This document shows positions 1 through 12,480 of a stretch of DNA of 64,000 bases, in pieces. Both the position numbers and the translations under genes were made by a program. The DNA is from Allacma fusca. Its lineage: Eukaryota > Arthropoda > Collembola > Symphypleona > Sminthuridae. Each line of letters opens with the position of its first letter. The stretch's first letter is position 1. Below the pieces are notes generated by a model. It ran no database searches. It saw nothing but the letters and a program-made list of their open reading frames with translations, and was not told where the DNA came from. The stretch lies in contig OX359246.1 of the NCBI GenBank assembly GCA_947179485.1, positions 30,938,001-31,002,000 on the forward strand, written 5' to 3'.

Positions 1-70
1 TCATGAGTTCAACTCTTCGTGTTTTCTTGCTTAATTGCTGGAACTTCGCATCACATTCCTAATATGTACA
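1..70 (-). repeat. Fragment of dispersed repeat A
   Basis: The first ~65 bases are a diverged reverse complement of 44095-44165 (shared blocks around gagttcaac, cttgcttaattgctgg and gcatcacattcct). This is the truncated edge of a dispersed repeat cut by the window boundary. Confidence 0.55.
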
Positions 71-845
71 CAGATATTTGAAACTCAAGACAATCCATTA
101 TGAGCGGATTTCCTTTACGAGTTAGTTTTTCAGCAATATTTTCATTCCAAAATTCAATCTCATTTACAATCGACTGCATATTTACCCAATTAGGCAGTAG
201 GCATCACTGATTTTCCGGGAGAATAATCATGTTTTAAAATCCTTCGTATTTCCGGTAGTAAAGTTCTCTTTCGTTGACTTGAGTGACTGTTCTCTGAAAA
301 CACATCCCTTGGCTCTTAATAATCCTACTCTCTCAAGAGATTCCAGTACTTATCTATTATATAAAGTCCACTGTTGTAAACTGATGGGCAAAAGATTGTT
401 TTGAACCGCTGCAAATACAATGTTCAATGATTACACACATTAAATGTTACTCATCACCTCCATAAACATAAAGATTTTGCGTTGTATTGCAGCGCTTCAA
501 AATGTAAACCAGTCAAAACTTAAATGTCAGCAGGCTACAAGATACAATCTCAAGAACGAGTAATTTCTCCTTCGTCTTCCTTGAAATGATAATTGAATTG
601 GCATATTACATGTTTCCTTCCAGGAGCATTTGAACTTGAATTTAGTGCAAAGTAGATTTGAAGCTTGTCGAATGTTTGTGCGTAAGCAATCGGATTTTAT
701 CGTTGCTAAAGATGTTAATTATTGTAGTTATGAAATATGTGGAGCTTGTTTTTCTAGCACTCGATTTTTGAGACCAGGTTTCCACTCATACATATCGTCG
801 GTGAAGAGGCAAAATGATCTAGGTGCATGATCGATTAGAATCAAA
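71..845. other. No gene recognised
   Basis: AT-rich sequence with only short chance ORFs. Around 797-825 it carries a tcggtgaagaggcaaaatgatc motif that recurs at 40285, 46375 and 62608, where it forms terminal inverted repeats of small foldback elements. Here only one end is seen. Confidence 0.4.
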
Positions 846-854
846 ATGATCTAC

Positions 855-1000
855 ACATATCCTATTAGCTACCGAATTAGCGAATATGTCCTAAAACCAA
901 GGAAATTTTTGCACTGGATAGACATTAGACACTTGTCCAGCTGGAAAAATGTAGTCATGGATGTGCAATCAATTAGTATGCACTTTAAAGGTTATCCGTA
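855..1000 (+). repeat. Dispersed repeat D, copy 1
   Basis: Direct, diverged copy of 41600-41755 (shared blocks: atatcctattagctac, cctaaaaccaagga, cttgtccagctggaaaaat, gcaatcaatta). Not coding. Class unknown. Confidence 0.6.
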
Positions 1001-1982
1001 CTTGTTCCTCCTAACTTCGTGCAGTTGTGGCACATTAAAATTAATTTGGAACTTTCAGTTATTTTTGCCATTTGGTCCGGTGTCAATCAGGAACTGAAGC
1101 GGTGAGTACAAACGAGATTACTTACTAATGTCTTAATATTTCTCTTACAACACCACAAGAAGAGTAAAAGCAAGCATCTCTCCACATTTTAAATATTGGA
1201 GAATGTTCTCAAAATTGCCAGGACAAGGACTGGTGTAAATTATTATCACGACATTTAGGTCTTGGCTTGGCTGAATTTTTATTAGCGACCAGCAAATTTT
1301 CCATCATTATGGGCAATAATCGTGTGGAGAGTTTATTAACGATAGTAAGTGTTTTGTACCAGCGGCACCTGTCACATTTTTGGTCTTCATTGATGCTTAC
1401 ATTCAGTCTTATACAGGGGAGTTTGAATTAATTTTAAATAACTAAAATAATTATGGTAAGAATAAACATAAATCAGGCGTAATATAATATCTAAAATTTA
1501 TTACAGAATACGGTAGTAGCTCAGTTAATGTGTCCGATATTTATGCCCCAATTACATATCACCTCCAACCTAACGTCGACCTGCCAAGTATACCATACAA
1601 TCAAGGAACATTTATAATGTATCTTAAAATAAAAATTATTAGAAATTTCAAAATGTTGTTCAGACATTTACATGAATGAGAAGAATTCCCTTCAGTGTTT
1701 AGTCACCAGGTGAGTATTATATGTAATTATATCTACTTAATTGTAATTTTATCTTACCCGCTTCCTGGTGAAAACTAGAGACGAATGATGTTTTGCAGCA
1801 CAATCAATGGTTGACAATTTTGTCCAGGTAATTCGGTGAGTCCTATTCGATGTTGTTTGCACTACCGTGATTTGATTTTGGGTGTGATTTAAATTTGATT
1901 AAAGATTAATTAAATTGCAAAGGATATTGACAAATAATAAAATAAAAATATTCCTTACAGTACGTATAACTAGACTTGCAAC
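1001..1982. other. No gene recognised
   Basis: AT-rich, no ORF with coding character. Donor-like gtgagt sites near 1101 and 1711 are not preceded by convincing coding sequence. Confidence 0.4.
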
Positions 1983-2130
1983 CAGGGGTGGATTAATAAA
2001 ATAATTTTTACCATGGCCCTAACCCTCAAAATAGATTTGTGGGCCTTTTGTACATGCAATCTGAGGGCCTTAGTCAACATTTTTTTACCCTGGCCGGGCC
2101 AGAGTGGGCCACCCCGTAAATCCACCCCTG
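1983..2130. mobile_element. hAT-type MITE, 148 bp
   Basis: Terminal inverted repeats caggggtggatt / aatccacccctg. Both flanks carry an exact 8-bp target-site duplication, cttgcaac (1975-1982 and 2131-2138). The interior has repeated gggcc motifs and no coding sequence. An 8-bp duplication with a CAGGG tip is typical of the hAT superfamily. Confidence 0.92.
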
Positions 2131-2339
2131 CTTGCAACATAGATACAGTTATAGTCCTTTCAAAAACGAATATTTAAACTTGGTTTAGTGATAAACTGAA
2201 AATCGATACACAATTACAAAGACGTGTGCTTCTACTAATTGTTCTCTGTAGATTTTTAAATAGAATTGTTCAATATGGAGTTAAAAATAAATGCTCAATT
2301 GGGAAAATTCAAGTTAATGATTTACATTTCACATGCATA

Positions 2340-3340
2340 AGTAAAACTCCCAGGTCTTGACGTGTTCTCTCAAAAGTATTAATTTAAAGTATAAACTTGT
2401 AGACTCACGCAAACAGGGCGTTCTTGAAAAGCTATCATTCAACATGAATTCATGTTTATTAACAGTTTTGAAGATTATACCATCAACAAATACACATGAA
2501 TCAACACATACAGGTCACTCTCGATTGAAGAGCATCACTAAAAATAGCTAAAATTTGCTTCCTCAAGGGTATGTTCTTACCAGGTGAAAATATTATATTG
2601 TGGCAAACCGTGGTGAGTTCAAATATTTTGGTTCCTACACGAAAAATGTTCATAAAACGTTTTTCAGAGTAGGAGTTGAAGCAGAGTTATACGTAGTTGG
2701 AAAGAAAAGTTCATCTTGTGTGTACAGTTGAACAGATACGTATCATTCAAGGGTTGGACTACTTCCACTGCGGTTTAGTTCTTTCAGTGTACAGACTGTA
2801 GACTTTCACCACTGATATCTTCTCATTTAGAAATCTTTCGTCAATTCGCCCCTTCTTGTTTTGCTGCTTAAATGCCGCACCATTTCAAAAATGCAGTTAA
2901 TTATACTGCTTTTGTAATCTGTCATATCATTGGATTTTGAATGCGGGACATGTGCCTAACTTCTGGTTCTACACATGTTACTGCTTGTAAAACAAAAGCA
3001 AAATGTAGAAAGTTCCGATCAAGTAACACTTGAACAAAAATATACGGAGCTCATTGTATTCGGTTTTAGCGGACTGAACATTAATGAAATTAAAACTACT
3101 TCTGTAATAACCTAAAGATTCTTGGCTTTTCCCAACGTTTAGGAGAATAAAACCCATATAAAAATTACTCTAAGATAGTCTCCAGTCGTGCTCGTAGCCC
3201 ACAGGAATTAGAGTCCTTAGAGCTCTATGGTTTCTTCAAACCAATTAGAAAAGAAACACTGTTCCCTACACGTTCTAAACAGCAATTCATATGTCTTCCA
3301 CTAGGTTCTCAAAAATCTAATCATGTTATACAATTGGGGA
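2340..3340 (+). repeat. Dispersed repeat A, copy 1
   Basis: Shares blocks with 31990-32640, 34980-35410 and 44100-44470, for example the gtaaaacaaaag stretch, the tctaagatagt...gtagcccacagg stretch and aatattatattgtg. Identity is roughly 75-85% by eye. No TIRs or coding remnant recognised; class unknown. Confidence 0.6.
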
Positions 3341-4170
3341 AAGTACTTTTTGTAAATAATTTTATTCTGGCTAAAAAAATGACTTGTGCAACTTGAAATA
3401 ATTATCAACTCTTGTACCAATTAACGGCTAACGTCACGAAAAGAATTAAACAATTAAGAGATTTGGACAGACACAATAATTGATTGAGAAATAATAATAA
3501 TTAAAATGAGATACACACTCACCAACCAAATACTACTTAACCCTGGTATAGAACAACAATGATAAAGGGCAACAATCAGAAAGGCTTTTATAAAATGAAA
3601 CAGTAATATTTTTGAAAATAATGACACAATCAAGATATTGAACACACTAACTGTTAATAAAACAAGACTTAATACAAGAAGGGCTAGGACTGCTGACTTA
3701 TACCAGTTGTAGCATATAACAAAACAAGGACTTTACAATTAGGACTCCAAAGGTAAGTGGGATGATTTCTGGGATTTGTCCAGAGTTTGATCCTGATTTT
3801 AATAGTAGACAATATTACAAATACAGTATTGACTACTAGGCATTAATTTCACATTATTAAAACATGTGGGAATACATATGTACAAGAAACTTTATACAAG
3901 AAACAATCATTCACATTATTTATAATGAATTGGTTGAGTACTTCCAACTCACTGTGCACACAAAAATAATTACACGGCATCAACCTCAAAAAACCAAATA
4001 CCTTCGCGTATTTAAAATAAGGTAAGCAGCAGGTGAGTGAGAAAGGGATACATCAATGGATTATCAACATGAACTTGCTGCTTTACGAGAGCACAAGCCA
4101 AGCTAATCTAATACACAAATAAGCGTACACTCCGTTGTACGCACTATGTACAGTACTCTGACAGTACTAG
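3341..4170. other. No gene recognised
   Basis: AT-rich. A 63-codon hydrophobic minus-strand ORF at 3454-3645 is low-complexity and has no supporting splice or family signal. Confidence 0.4.
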
Positions 4171-4330
4171 TAGGTACTAGTGCTGTCCATGGGAACGGAA
4201 ATTTGGTACCCATACCTGTTCCTGTACATATACCCATTATTTCAGGAACTAAAGCAATTATCCCGTTCCCATAAAAATGGGTACCAAATCAAAGTTTGTT
4301 CCTGTTCCCAAAGGTACTTAAAGGCTAGCT
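4171..4330. mobile_element. Terminal fragment of a hAT-like element
   Basis: Begins ctagtgctgtccatgggaac and contains many gttcc and ggtacc short repeats in both orientations, the same style as the subterminal repeats of the complete elements at 19755 and 25763. No second end or target duplication found. Confidence 0.4.
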
Positions 4331-5389
4331 GAGAAATTAAAATACAACTTACACAAGTACGCCCAAGATAACTAAATTTATACATCACTTTAAAGAGCCA
4401 AATATCAAATCGACTTTACTAGAAATAAATAACGGCACACCACCTCTAATACCTTTAGCTACTCGAATTTAAATTATTATTCAGTAACAGTCACTAAATT
4501 AATTATCCCAGCGCAAAGTACTGTAGCACCTTCATTATCCTTTTGCTGAGCTAATAAGAAAAACAGCACGCTGGAGTTTTCTGAGCTCTGATTTTGGGTT
4601 TAAAATTCAAACAATTCCATTTTTGCCACGTGGTTCGGTGCAATTTAAATAATGGCGTGCCATATAGTGACGTTTTTGATATGTTGTGACGTACTTTTAA
4701 GATTAGATTTTTTGTGTGAGGTATTTTTACAAAAATCAAAGTGCGGACTAGGACAACAAGCAACGCTAAATTTGCTCACAAAAATTTTGTATAATATTTG
4801 TACACCCATCTACAATGGGAAGAGGCATATTTTTTAAGATTTCTCATAAAATGTCATTAAATTGGCTGTCCTGATTAAACTATCTATACTTATCATTTTG
4901 AACATTTTGTGGTACCGAGTAAGTTTCCAAGTACGTTTCGTACACCCAATAACATTCGAAGGAAGAGCAGAAAGAAAATGGCAACGCATAATTATTGTAA
5001 CATTTATGTGTGCATGTTATTTTTAATGTTTATAAGAGGCTACAGGAGCTATGTACTTGAAAATTTCTGAAATAACCAGTGCTTGCTTTCTATTTGTACC
5101 CTTTTTCATGTATACTGTGTAGATGCTGTGTAAAGTTATTTCGTCCCTTATAAACAGCAATCCCATATAACGGACTTTTACTGCGTGTACACTCAAGATC
5201 ATCAGAATTTTACTTTTTTAAGCATCTACTGGAAATAAGATGAATTCAAAGCAAGTGGAATTTCAAAGATGGTATTTGATTTTTTCCAATTTTAATTGAT
5301 GATCATGTTTTTGTTTGTTGGAAATCTTTTGATTACCGTAATTAATAATTACTATACACGTTTAATATAGAATATTATACGTGTACAAT
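4331..5389. other. No gene recognised
   Basis: AT-rich non-coding DNA. Near 5160-5180 a cccatataacggacttttactg motif resembles one end of the TA-inserting MITEs described elsewhere. Confidence 0.35.
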
Positions 5390-6440
5390 AATCAAAGTGA
5401 GCATCTGGTTCCATGTAGATAACCAATACCATTCATAAACATGTTCTGTCACACAATATTTTTTAAACTAATTTTTTAACATCTTTAGTTGAAAATTTCT
5501 ACCCGATTAGTGCATGCATGGAAAATCCTTTGTAATTCTCTGGAAATTAAGAGAATCTGGTCTGTAACGTAATAAAAGTGCAAATGGACACAAATGTGGG
5601 GTGAAGACAATGAACATTTGCAAGAATTTCGTACTCCGCATTGAAAATTAAAAAATACCATACGTACGTAAACAGCAAAGGAATGTAACGACTGTTCGTA
5701 AATATTATGAGTTGCCATTATCTGCCATGATATTTTTCCGAATGTTATTGGAAAATATGAAGTAGCGGGATAATTATTTTATAGTACAAATTGTTCAAAA
5801 GTAGAGATATTGTTGTTACAGTTATTGTGGAATTGTTATTAAGCATTCTTGTCGAACAGTTCCAGTTTTGCTCGTTGTTCTAGCTCTGATTTTTATCCAC
5901 GCATTATTCTACAAAGTTATCAAATGCGATAATTACTATACTTTTATATTACTCCCGGGGCCAGTTTCATTGTGGTTGAGTTAGTTGACTCATCTCCGCC
6001 TGATAAAGACCAAGTGCAGAATATGTTTCCAACATCCTTTCCTGGGTGTATGCTCATGTTAGTAAATGTTAAATGTATATGCACAGTCCAATGTCTCCAA
6101 TGTTTATTGTATGAGCTCTTTATTCTCTTGATTATATGCTATCAACACTGGGATTAGACTTCGGACTACTTCTTTTTTATGTGTGCGAATATACACAGGT
6201 GTTGAAAATACATTAAATTTATTATGAAAATATAAAATACAAATACCAGGAGTAGCTTAGTCAAGAAACAGTACAAATATTTGGAGTGGAATTTGCAAAA
6301 TACAAAATAAAAAACTTTAATTCCCGCCAAATTTTATAATACGAATAATTAAAATTCCGTATTTGAAATACAAAATGAAAATATTCTCAAAATGGGTAAA
6401 TATATTTTAATCATTTCCATATCTTTAACCAAATCAGAGT
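5390..6440 (+). repeat. Dispersed repeat B, copy 1
   Basis: About 1.05 kb, colinear with 45094-46248 at roughly 80-85% identity (for example gtagataaccaata, gtacaaattgttcaaaagtagagatatt, ctcatctccgcct, caacactgggattagactt). Small minus-strand ORFs in the two copies do not share a protein, so it is probably a non-coding repeat. Class unknown. Confidence 0.75.
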
Positions 6441-6599
6441 AACATCTTTTTAAATAATTTGGCCAAATACAAAGAATCCATAATTATTTAGCAAACGTAA
6501 GGTACATGAGTAGAATTTAGAGTTGTGTATGTAGATCAAGGTAGACTAACATAACCTACCTAGATACAGACTAGTTTTCCTTTAAACAGTTAACAGTAA

Positions 6600-6819
6600 C
6601 TGGGTAATTTATGGTGGTCGTGTCTAAGGTTCGCATCGGATCGGATATATCTGTTCGGATAGGATAAACAGTGAATTATTCGGATAATCCATCTATTATC
6701 CTAGGATATCCGAGACCAGCCATCTGTTGATGCAAATTATTACTGTTGCTCTTACAACAGTGAGACTTGTGGTTCTGACTAACAATAAGAACCTGCTGCA
6801 TGTATATTATTGAAATTCA
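6600..6819. mobile_element. Left part of a cggata-rich element
   Basis: Repeated cggata and ggatat motifs in both orientations (6635-6715) recur at 7800-7845, suggesting that the SINE at 6820-7449 sits inside an older transposon with cggata subterminal repeats. Ends not defined. Confidence 0.4.
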
Positions 6820-7449
6820 AAGCCAGGCAGGGTGGCTGAGTTGTCAGAGCGTCCCGTTCGTTGCGGCTGGAGTCGGTTTCGATTCCAGTAAAGCTCTGAT
6901 ACTTTAATAATTTCCACTGCTCTTTCTATCTTCTACTATAGCTTTGGGTGGGGTGAGGAGAAGGGCGAGAAAGGGGCTTGCACTCTGAAGACTGGAACCA
7001 TGGCCTGGATGCACAAGGGGAACTAGCAGTGGACATCCTTTAGACGGAGAGGAACCAGGAGAAGCTGCCAATCTGCATTGCTCGCTAGACATTCCAGTCT
7101 AATGAGCGTCCGTTAATCTCCTTCAATTAACCCAAAAAACCTCTCCCTCCCAATTCCTTCTACTCTACATTTCCTCGGCTAGAGCAAAGACTAGTGATAT
7201 ACTCCCTTAATGGGAGGAATGGACTGAGGGGTTTGTCCCACTAGTCTAGCTCTGTGCCTACGTGCTTTGGGGGAAGAAATGTGTACGACACCCTGTACAT
7301 ATGATTCCCAACCCTCTATAAACCGTGGAGAGCCGGTATAAGCTTCTCGGTTGTAACCTCACAAGTTAGAAAAATTGTGTATGGCATGATGAGTAATCTC
7401 AAGTGCAAGAATAAAATGCGCCCCTGTGGGCCTTATAATAATAATAATA
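6820..7449 (+). mobile_element. tRNA-derived SINE, ~630 bp
   Basis: The head (about 6829-6893) has an A-box-like ggtggctgagttgtcag and a B-box-like ggtttcgattcca at tRNA spacing. The 3' end is an (ATA)n/(TAA)n tail at 7437-7450. An 11-bp target-site duplication, attgaaattca, flanks it (6809-6819 and 7450-7460). The internal ORFs are not coding. It shares head architecture with the SINE-like sequence at 12269. Confidence 0.82.
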
Positions 7450-7460
7450 ATTGAAATTCA

Positions 7461-8343
7461 GCCGCTTGGTGGGCCACTGAAAATGCATTATATAACCGGA
7501 TTACGTATTAACACAATTTAGGTTTCACACTGCACAAAGTTTTGTACCACTTGAGTTAAAAAATAACTGCGAGGTACAATATTGTAACTCTTGTAAAATG
7601 GTTAATGTTGGGAAAAAATGGAAAACGAAAATAAAATTTGCATGAAACTATGGACGTATTTGACCAGCACATGATCCGATGAACCAGAATCGAAGAAATT
7701 AAAAAGTTAAGCTTTTGATCATCAAATGTTTTGATATGATAAAAATAGAATAATTAATTTGTCTTATCCGTGCAAAACCTGATACAAAGGTACTAGTTTC
7801 TTCGGGTAATCGGATATCCACGAATAGGATCGGATAAAGGACAAACTGTTAATATATTATGCTCTTATTGTTTTATATTCTAATAAGTGATGCACGATTA
7901 AAATCATACGGAGTCTATCAAGACTGTGCTCCTTTATTAGGTAATCCTAAATGGTTAAATAAAATGGTCTCCAAACATCCGCTACAATTGGTTTTACTTT
8001 ACCGTAAATTTAATAGATTTAAACGACCCTTTGTTAGTTAAATCTAAACAGAATTTAAAAACGCATGCAGTTACAATAATAATTGGAATTTTATTTAACG
8101 GCATATGCGTATATCATATCCATTCGCTCATCATATGCATACGATACAATTATTATATACGAGAATACAAACATTTTCGTACGCACTGTTTACTGTTGGT
8201 GAAGTGTGTGAACGTTCTGAATGAAGGGTTTGAGTGAAGCTCCTCCAAAGCAGTTGTTGCGTAATATGTTTGACTAAAAATACTAGTTTTGGAAATAGTG
8301 TTTTAGTAGGTTCATAGGCCATTTGTATTTGTTCGGAAAATCT
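7461..8343. other. No gene recognised; right part of cggata-rich element at 7795-7850
   Basis: Contains the right-hand cggata repeats (7800-7845), then AT-rich DNA with catatgcgtatat-type motifs. It includes the 3' flank of the cysteine-rich peptide gene that ends at 8344; an aataca hexamer lies just past the stop. Confidence 0.4.
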
Positions 8344-8994
8344 TCAGCAACAGCGGTAAAAAGTGTCACAACACCATAAATTGCCACAGCAGAAGCTATC
8401 GCCATTACAAGCTTCACCAACTTTAGCGCAAGGCCACTAATTTTGTAAAAAGAATACAACAAAACATTTGTGAATTTTTAAGATATGTCATTCATTGTTA
8501 CCCTGAAACTCTCACTGAAAGGTTTTACTTGTGGAATCAAAACTGATAGCATCTCTACAACGCTACTAAAAACAGCCCAATATACATTTTCACATATATT
8601 ATCTACATTTTATATTTTCGATAACTTATGACTTCCTTTTCCCCTAAATGAAATCCCGGCAATAATACTTGGTCATTTATTTTCGCTTATACCTAACCCT
8701 GACCAAATACATTCCCTAATCGCAACCTCAATATAATGTCAATTGGAACGGGAATACCGTTAATATAGATAACAGACATACCCCATTTCGTCATATCAAA
8801 TCTGGTTTAAAGTACTAGAAAACTATTATTACCTCAGTTGTTGGAGGACTTGCGATTCCTCTCCCGGCATGAAATACGACCAACACAAGAATTGCGCAGA
8901 GCAGAATAAAAACACTAGAAGCAAATAATACATGTTTTATTAACAGTCAGCAATGTAAGCTTGAGCTTTAAAACACTTACCGTGAATGAGACAT
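8344..8994 (-). CDS. Small secreted cysteine-rich (knottin-like) peptide, 62 aa, 3 exons
   Basis: Built by joining 8994-8981, 8914-8833 and 8436-8344 (minus strand). Introns are 66 and 396 bp, with GTAAGT/TTCTAG and GTAATA/AATTAG signals; phases fit exactly. Residues 1-26 form a clear signal peptide (hydrophobic core VFILLCAILVLVVF). A short Pro/Thr spacer follows, then a 30-residue C-terminal module with eight cysteines spaced C-x6-C-x5-CC-x4-CC-x5-CC, ending at the stop. This spacing contains the inhibitor-cystine-knot pattern (C-x6-C-x5-CC-x4-C-x6-C) plus two extra cysteines; the tandem CC pairs also recall granulins. In arthropods such peptides include neuropeptide-like, antimicrobial and venom members. 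Nothing here shows which, and I do not infer toxicity. Acts outside the cell. Each exon is too short to stand out alone; the joint evidence (signal peptide, phases, Cys array, stop) is strong. Confidence 0.75.
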
Positions 8995-9505
8995 TGCTAT
9001 ATCAACGGGGGAAGATTTTAAAATGGAAAGGCTCTGAAAGAAATCGAATGTCCAAGAGAAACCAGCGTCAGTGCATGAATACAAATTATTTGCGGAGAAG
9101 AATAATGTAGTATTGATGATTCTATCTACAATAATTGTTTTTGGAATAATTAAATTTTAATGGTCATATCATAGTGAATGTTTTAATTGTTCTTCATTGT
9201 TATTTCATTTTTTTTATTAAGCCCAGAACAAAATTGTTCACTGTGGAAACGTTCATTATTTAGCCAACTATTATTTTATAGTCACACGTTTATTCGTACA
9301 TCAAAGTGTGTTAAACATCGAGGTACTTGACCGTGACTTGACCATAATCTGAACTCGAACTTTATAAGAATTTTCAAGTTTATTGCAAGTAACGAATATT
9401 CGTGCACATATGTACCAGCACGACTAACATTACATAAAGACCACGGAAATATAAAATCGAATTTGCATATTTGTAACCACAAGCCAGTACATAATCATGT
9501 ACACA
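8995..9505. other. 5' flank of the peptide gene; no other gene
   Basis: Presumed promoter and 5' UTR of the minus-strand peptide gene near 9000-9060, then AT-rich DNA without coding signals up to the hAT target duplication at 9498-9505. Confidence 0.4.
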
Positions 9506-11030
9506 TAGGGTATGTCGATTGAAAATGCCCTAGCATTTTGGGCATACTGCCCGCCCAAAATGCCCTGGCATTCTGGGCATTTTCATTCGTGGGCAAATTG
9601 GGCATTTTTGGGCATGCTGGGCATATTGGGCACGGGAATGTTCGTTAATGGCAAATTGGGCAAATAAGAATCATGATTTTATACACACATTATGAAAAAT
9701 CGAAATTATCATGAACTTGGCAATATCAATCCATGCTATCTTGGTTTACTGAAAGCTCGGACGATTGTTGATCGTTTTCCTTGCGTTTATTGTAAAGTAT
9801 ATATGCTGCAGTTTATGGTCTACATAAATTGTGCTACTATTCAATGTCTACAGAGTCATCGCCAGGTATCTTCAGAATTAGTCACGTCATCAATTTAAAC
9901 TCATTAGAAAACGTTTATAAATGTCTCGTGGGAATCAAAAATATGGTTTGGCATTCCGAATACGTTAAACAAAGTAAAACGTAATTATTAGTGTGCAAAT
10001 ACACAGCAGAGGCACACAGTCAAATGTAAAAAGCATATTTCGAAGTGTACTAAGGCGAGTTTAAGCGTTCAACGGGTATTTGCTTCTTCTAACAAACAGT
10101 TAGCAGTAATAGTTGATGTGGAAGAATTTGATAGTAGTGATAGTAGCAACGAAACTCCAATGGATTCGTCAACATCCTCCGCAACCTCGTCGAAAATCGA
10201 ACAGCCCTCGCAGCGACCACATGTAAAATAATTAAAATTGGATGTTTGAAAAAGACCCCATTTCTTACTGGAGAAACATGTCTACATTCAGTCAAGCAGA
10301 CCTGATTTCAAAATTTGCCCTGAGGCTGTTTTCTATCCCGATAAGTTCCGCGGCTGTGGAAAGAAGCTTTTCCATACAGTTCGCCCTTCTAACAAAAAAT
10401 CGAAGTCGAATTGCTGCTGTAAAGGTGGACAAATTTTCGAAGATCAAGTGTCAGAATTCAAAAAAAAATAGTGTCAAAAGTCAGAATCGTTAGCAAAAAA
10501 GAATCAAGGTCTGGAAATCATTAACTTCCGCTCATACATTTTTGAAGATATTGACAGGTTTGAAATAACGTTTCTGAAATCGTGTCTGACGATGAAGACC
10601 TTGAAAACGCCATTTTGTCTATGCAGGGGAACTTGAAATATTAGAAGTCTATTTTATTGCATTCAATTAAGCTGAGCGTCTCTCGTTATTTACGAATGAT
10701 TAAAACTTTAATTAACTGAATGCTATAACTACGTGTTTGATGAATAAAATGTTGTCCAGAAACTATACTATAATTGATCTGCGGTCTTTTTATATAATAA
10801 AGTAATTAGTTATAGTCATTAATTAATAATTATTATTTTACACTTACATATAACATATGCATATAACAGTATAACAGATACTTGCCCAATTTGCCTTGCC
10901 AAAAATGCCAAAAACTGGCCATTTTGAAAAGTTGCCTACTTGCCCAAAATCTAGGCATGTGGGCATGCCTGCTGGGCATCGTCAGCTGGGCGGGCAAATA
11001 GTGCAGGGCATTTCCAATCGACATACCCTA
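9506..11030 (+). mobile_element. hAT element, 1525 bp
   Basis: 25-bp terminal inverted repeats differing at one base (tagggtatgtcgattgaaaa... at 9506 and its complement ending at 11030), flanked by an exact 8-bp duplication tgtacaca (9498-9505, 11031-11038). Subterminal zones are packed with tgggca / tgccca repeats. The middle holds a decayed transposase remnant (10242-10493). Too short to encode a full hAT transposase, so non-autonomous. Confidence 0.95.
10242..10493 (+). pseudogene. hAT transposase remnant, C-terminal dimerisation domain
   Basis: An 83-codon ORF carries DPISYWRN, then LRLFSIPISSAAVERSFS, then LLTKNRSR. This matches the hAT C-terminal dimerisation signature (W..., P.SSA..ERSFS, ...R.R...). 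The catalytic RNase-H-like core is not visible; only this terminal part survives, inside the element at 9506-11030. Function lost. Confidence 0.85.
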
Positions 11031-11038
11031 TGTACACA

Positions 11039-12264
11039 TAAATATGGTTATACAACATATACATATTACTAGAGAATATTGATCACCTGTACAGAAATGT
11101 GGACATATATATCGATTACAATGGATGTGCATTTAAGTATACGTATTAGTGCAATGACATTACATATCAATTACATGGGGATATAGATTTGCATACACCA
11201 AACATCGAAATAGTTTTTTCGTTTACGCACTGTGACAAACAACGATTAATATAGTGTACTAATATAACATATACGCATCCAAACGCATTCTTCCATTCTA
11301 TAATGAGTCCGCATTTGAGTCCTCCACTGAATTTCGACAGAGTGTTTTACATCTTTCACAGCTATGTAGCATTTTTAACAAGGCTTCCTGAAATTTGAAT
11401 AAGCCTTCAATTGTATCTCAAAATCATGTGCATTAAATCCCGTAATTTTACATTTTATATTTTAAATAACTATATTGTTGTGTCACTATTGACGATATAG
11501 ATGAACGAAGTAACGAAGATGAACTTATAACATATGACATAATAGATTTAAAGAATGCGTTCATGACTTTTTTAATGAGAATGTATTGAAGTATGGTTTT
11601 AATTATTGATTCTAATGGAGGAGCTAACTACTCCAAAATAAAGTTGATCACACTGGTTTTGGAATTCAACCTGACCGGAAGTATTCCATTTTACTCTTGG
11701 CCACTGTGCCCTTTTCTGACCTGCACTCACCATCTTATCTACTCTTTTTCCTGGTCTTACAATAGTGTCGTTGTTTGTGTCATGGTAACTGGTATCGCGC
11801 TCCGCGCTGATACCTTTACCATGCAACAACACCCCAACAACTAATCCTATCCTATCCCTTTCCAAATCACAAAACCTAACCAATCTCCTCACTTCCCTCC
11901 TATTTCCCATCTTCCTTTCCTCTGTCCTCTTCCAGCCAGATCTATCATAACCTATACACATACTTATGACTATGGACTAGATTATGTATGTACGAAGATT
12001 GAACTTAACCTAATGACTAGATTGGATGGAATCCTTGGCTTCGTTGTTTTAAGCATCACTCTCGCGTTGAATGTGAAAGTTCTGGTTTGCTCTTGATTTT
12101 TAATCTTAACCTATTTTCTTGGGTGCCTACTTACACTAACCTGAATATAATTATTTAGCTTATTGTGGTGATTATAAAATACAACTTAACCTAACTGTAC
12201 ATAAAGCCCGTTTTCCTCATCATTTTCCTTCTCTTCCTTCCATAAGAATATTTTTATTGTAAGG
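11039..12264. other. No gene recognised
   Basis: AT-rich. A 120-codon minus-strand ORF at 11599-11961 lies across a pyrimidine-rich stretch (tcctatcctatccc...cctcacttccctcc), has no recognisable domain and is probably chance. The stretch may be part of a SINE body. Confidence 0.35.
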
Positions 12265-12268
12265 TATC

Positions 12269-12480
12269 CCGGCGCCTTGGTGGTGTGGCGTATGTTCGGT
12301 TGCAGAGGAGTCAGCTTCGACACCAGCTCACCTCCCATAAATATACATTTGACTGTGTATATGCAGTGGCTTAACGCATGTTCCCACTAACTGCACAAAT
12401 ACACATGGAGATGTAAACCTATGAGGTCCGGTGTATGACTCTCACTTGTAAGGGAGTGGAAAATCAATACGACTTTATAT
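12269..12480 (+). mobile_element. SINE-like sequence with tRNA-type head
   Basis: The head cggcgccttggtggtgtggc ... gttcggttgcagaggagtca ... gcttcgacacc resembles, in order and spacing, the SINE head at 6829-6893 (gttcgttgcggctggagtcg, gtttcgattcc). End and target duplication not resolved. Confidence 0.5.

Noticed and set aside
11599-11961. 120-codon minus-strand ORF
   Set aside because: Lies over a pyrimidine-rich low-complexity tract, has no recognised domain or splice context, and is probably chance or SINE-derived.
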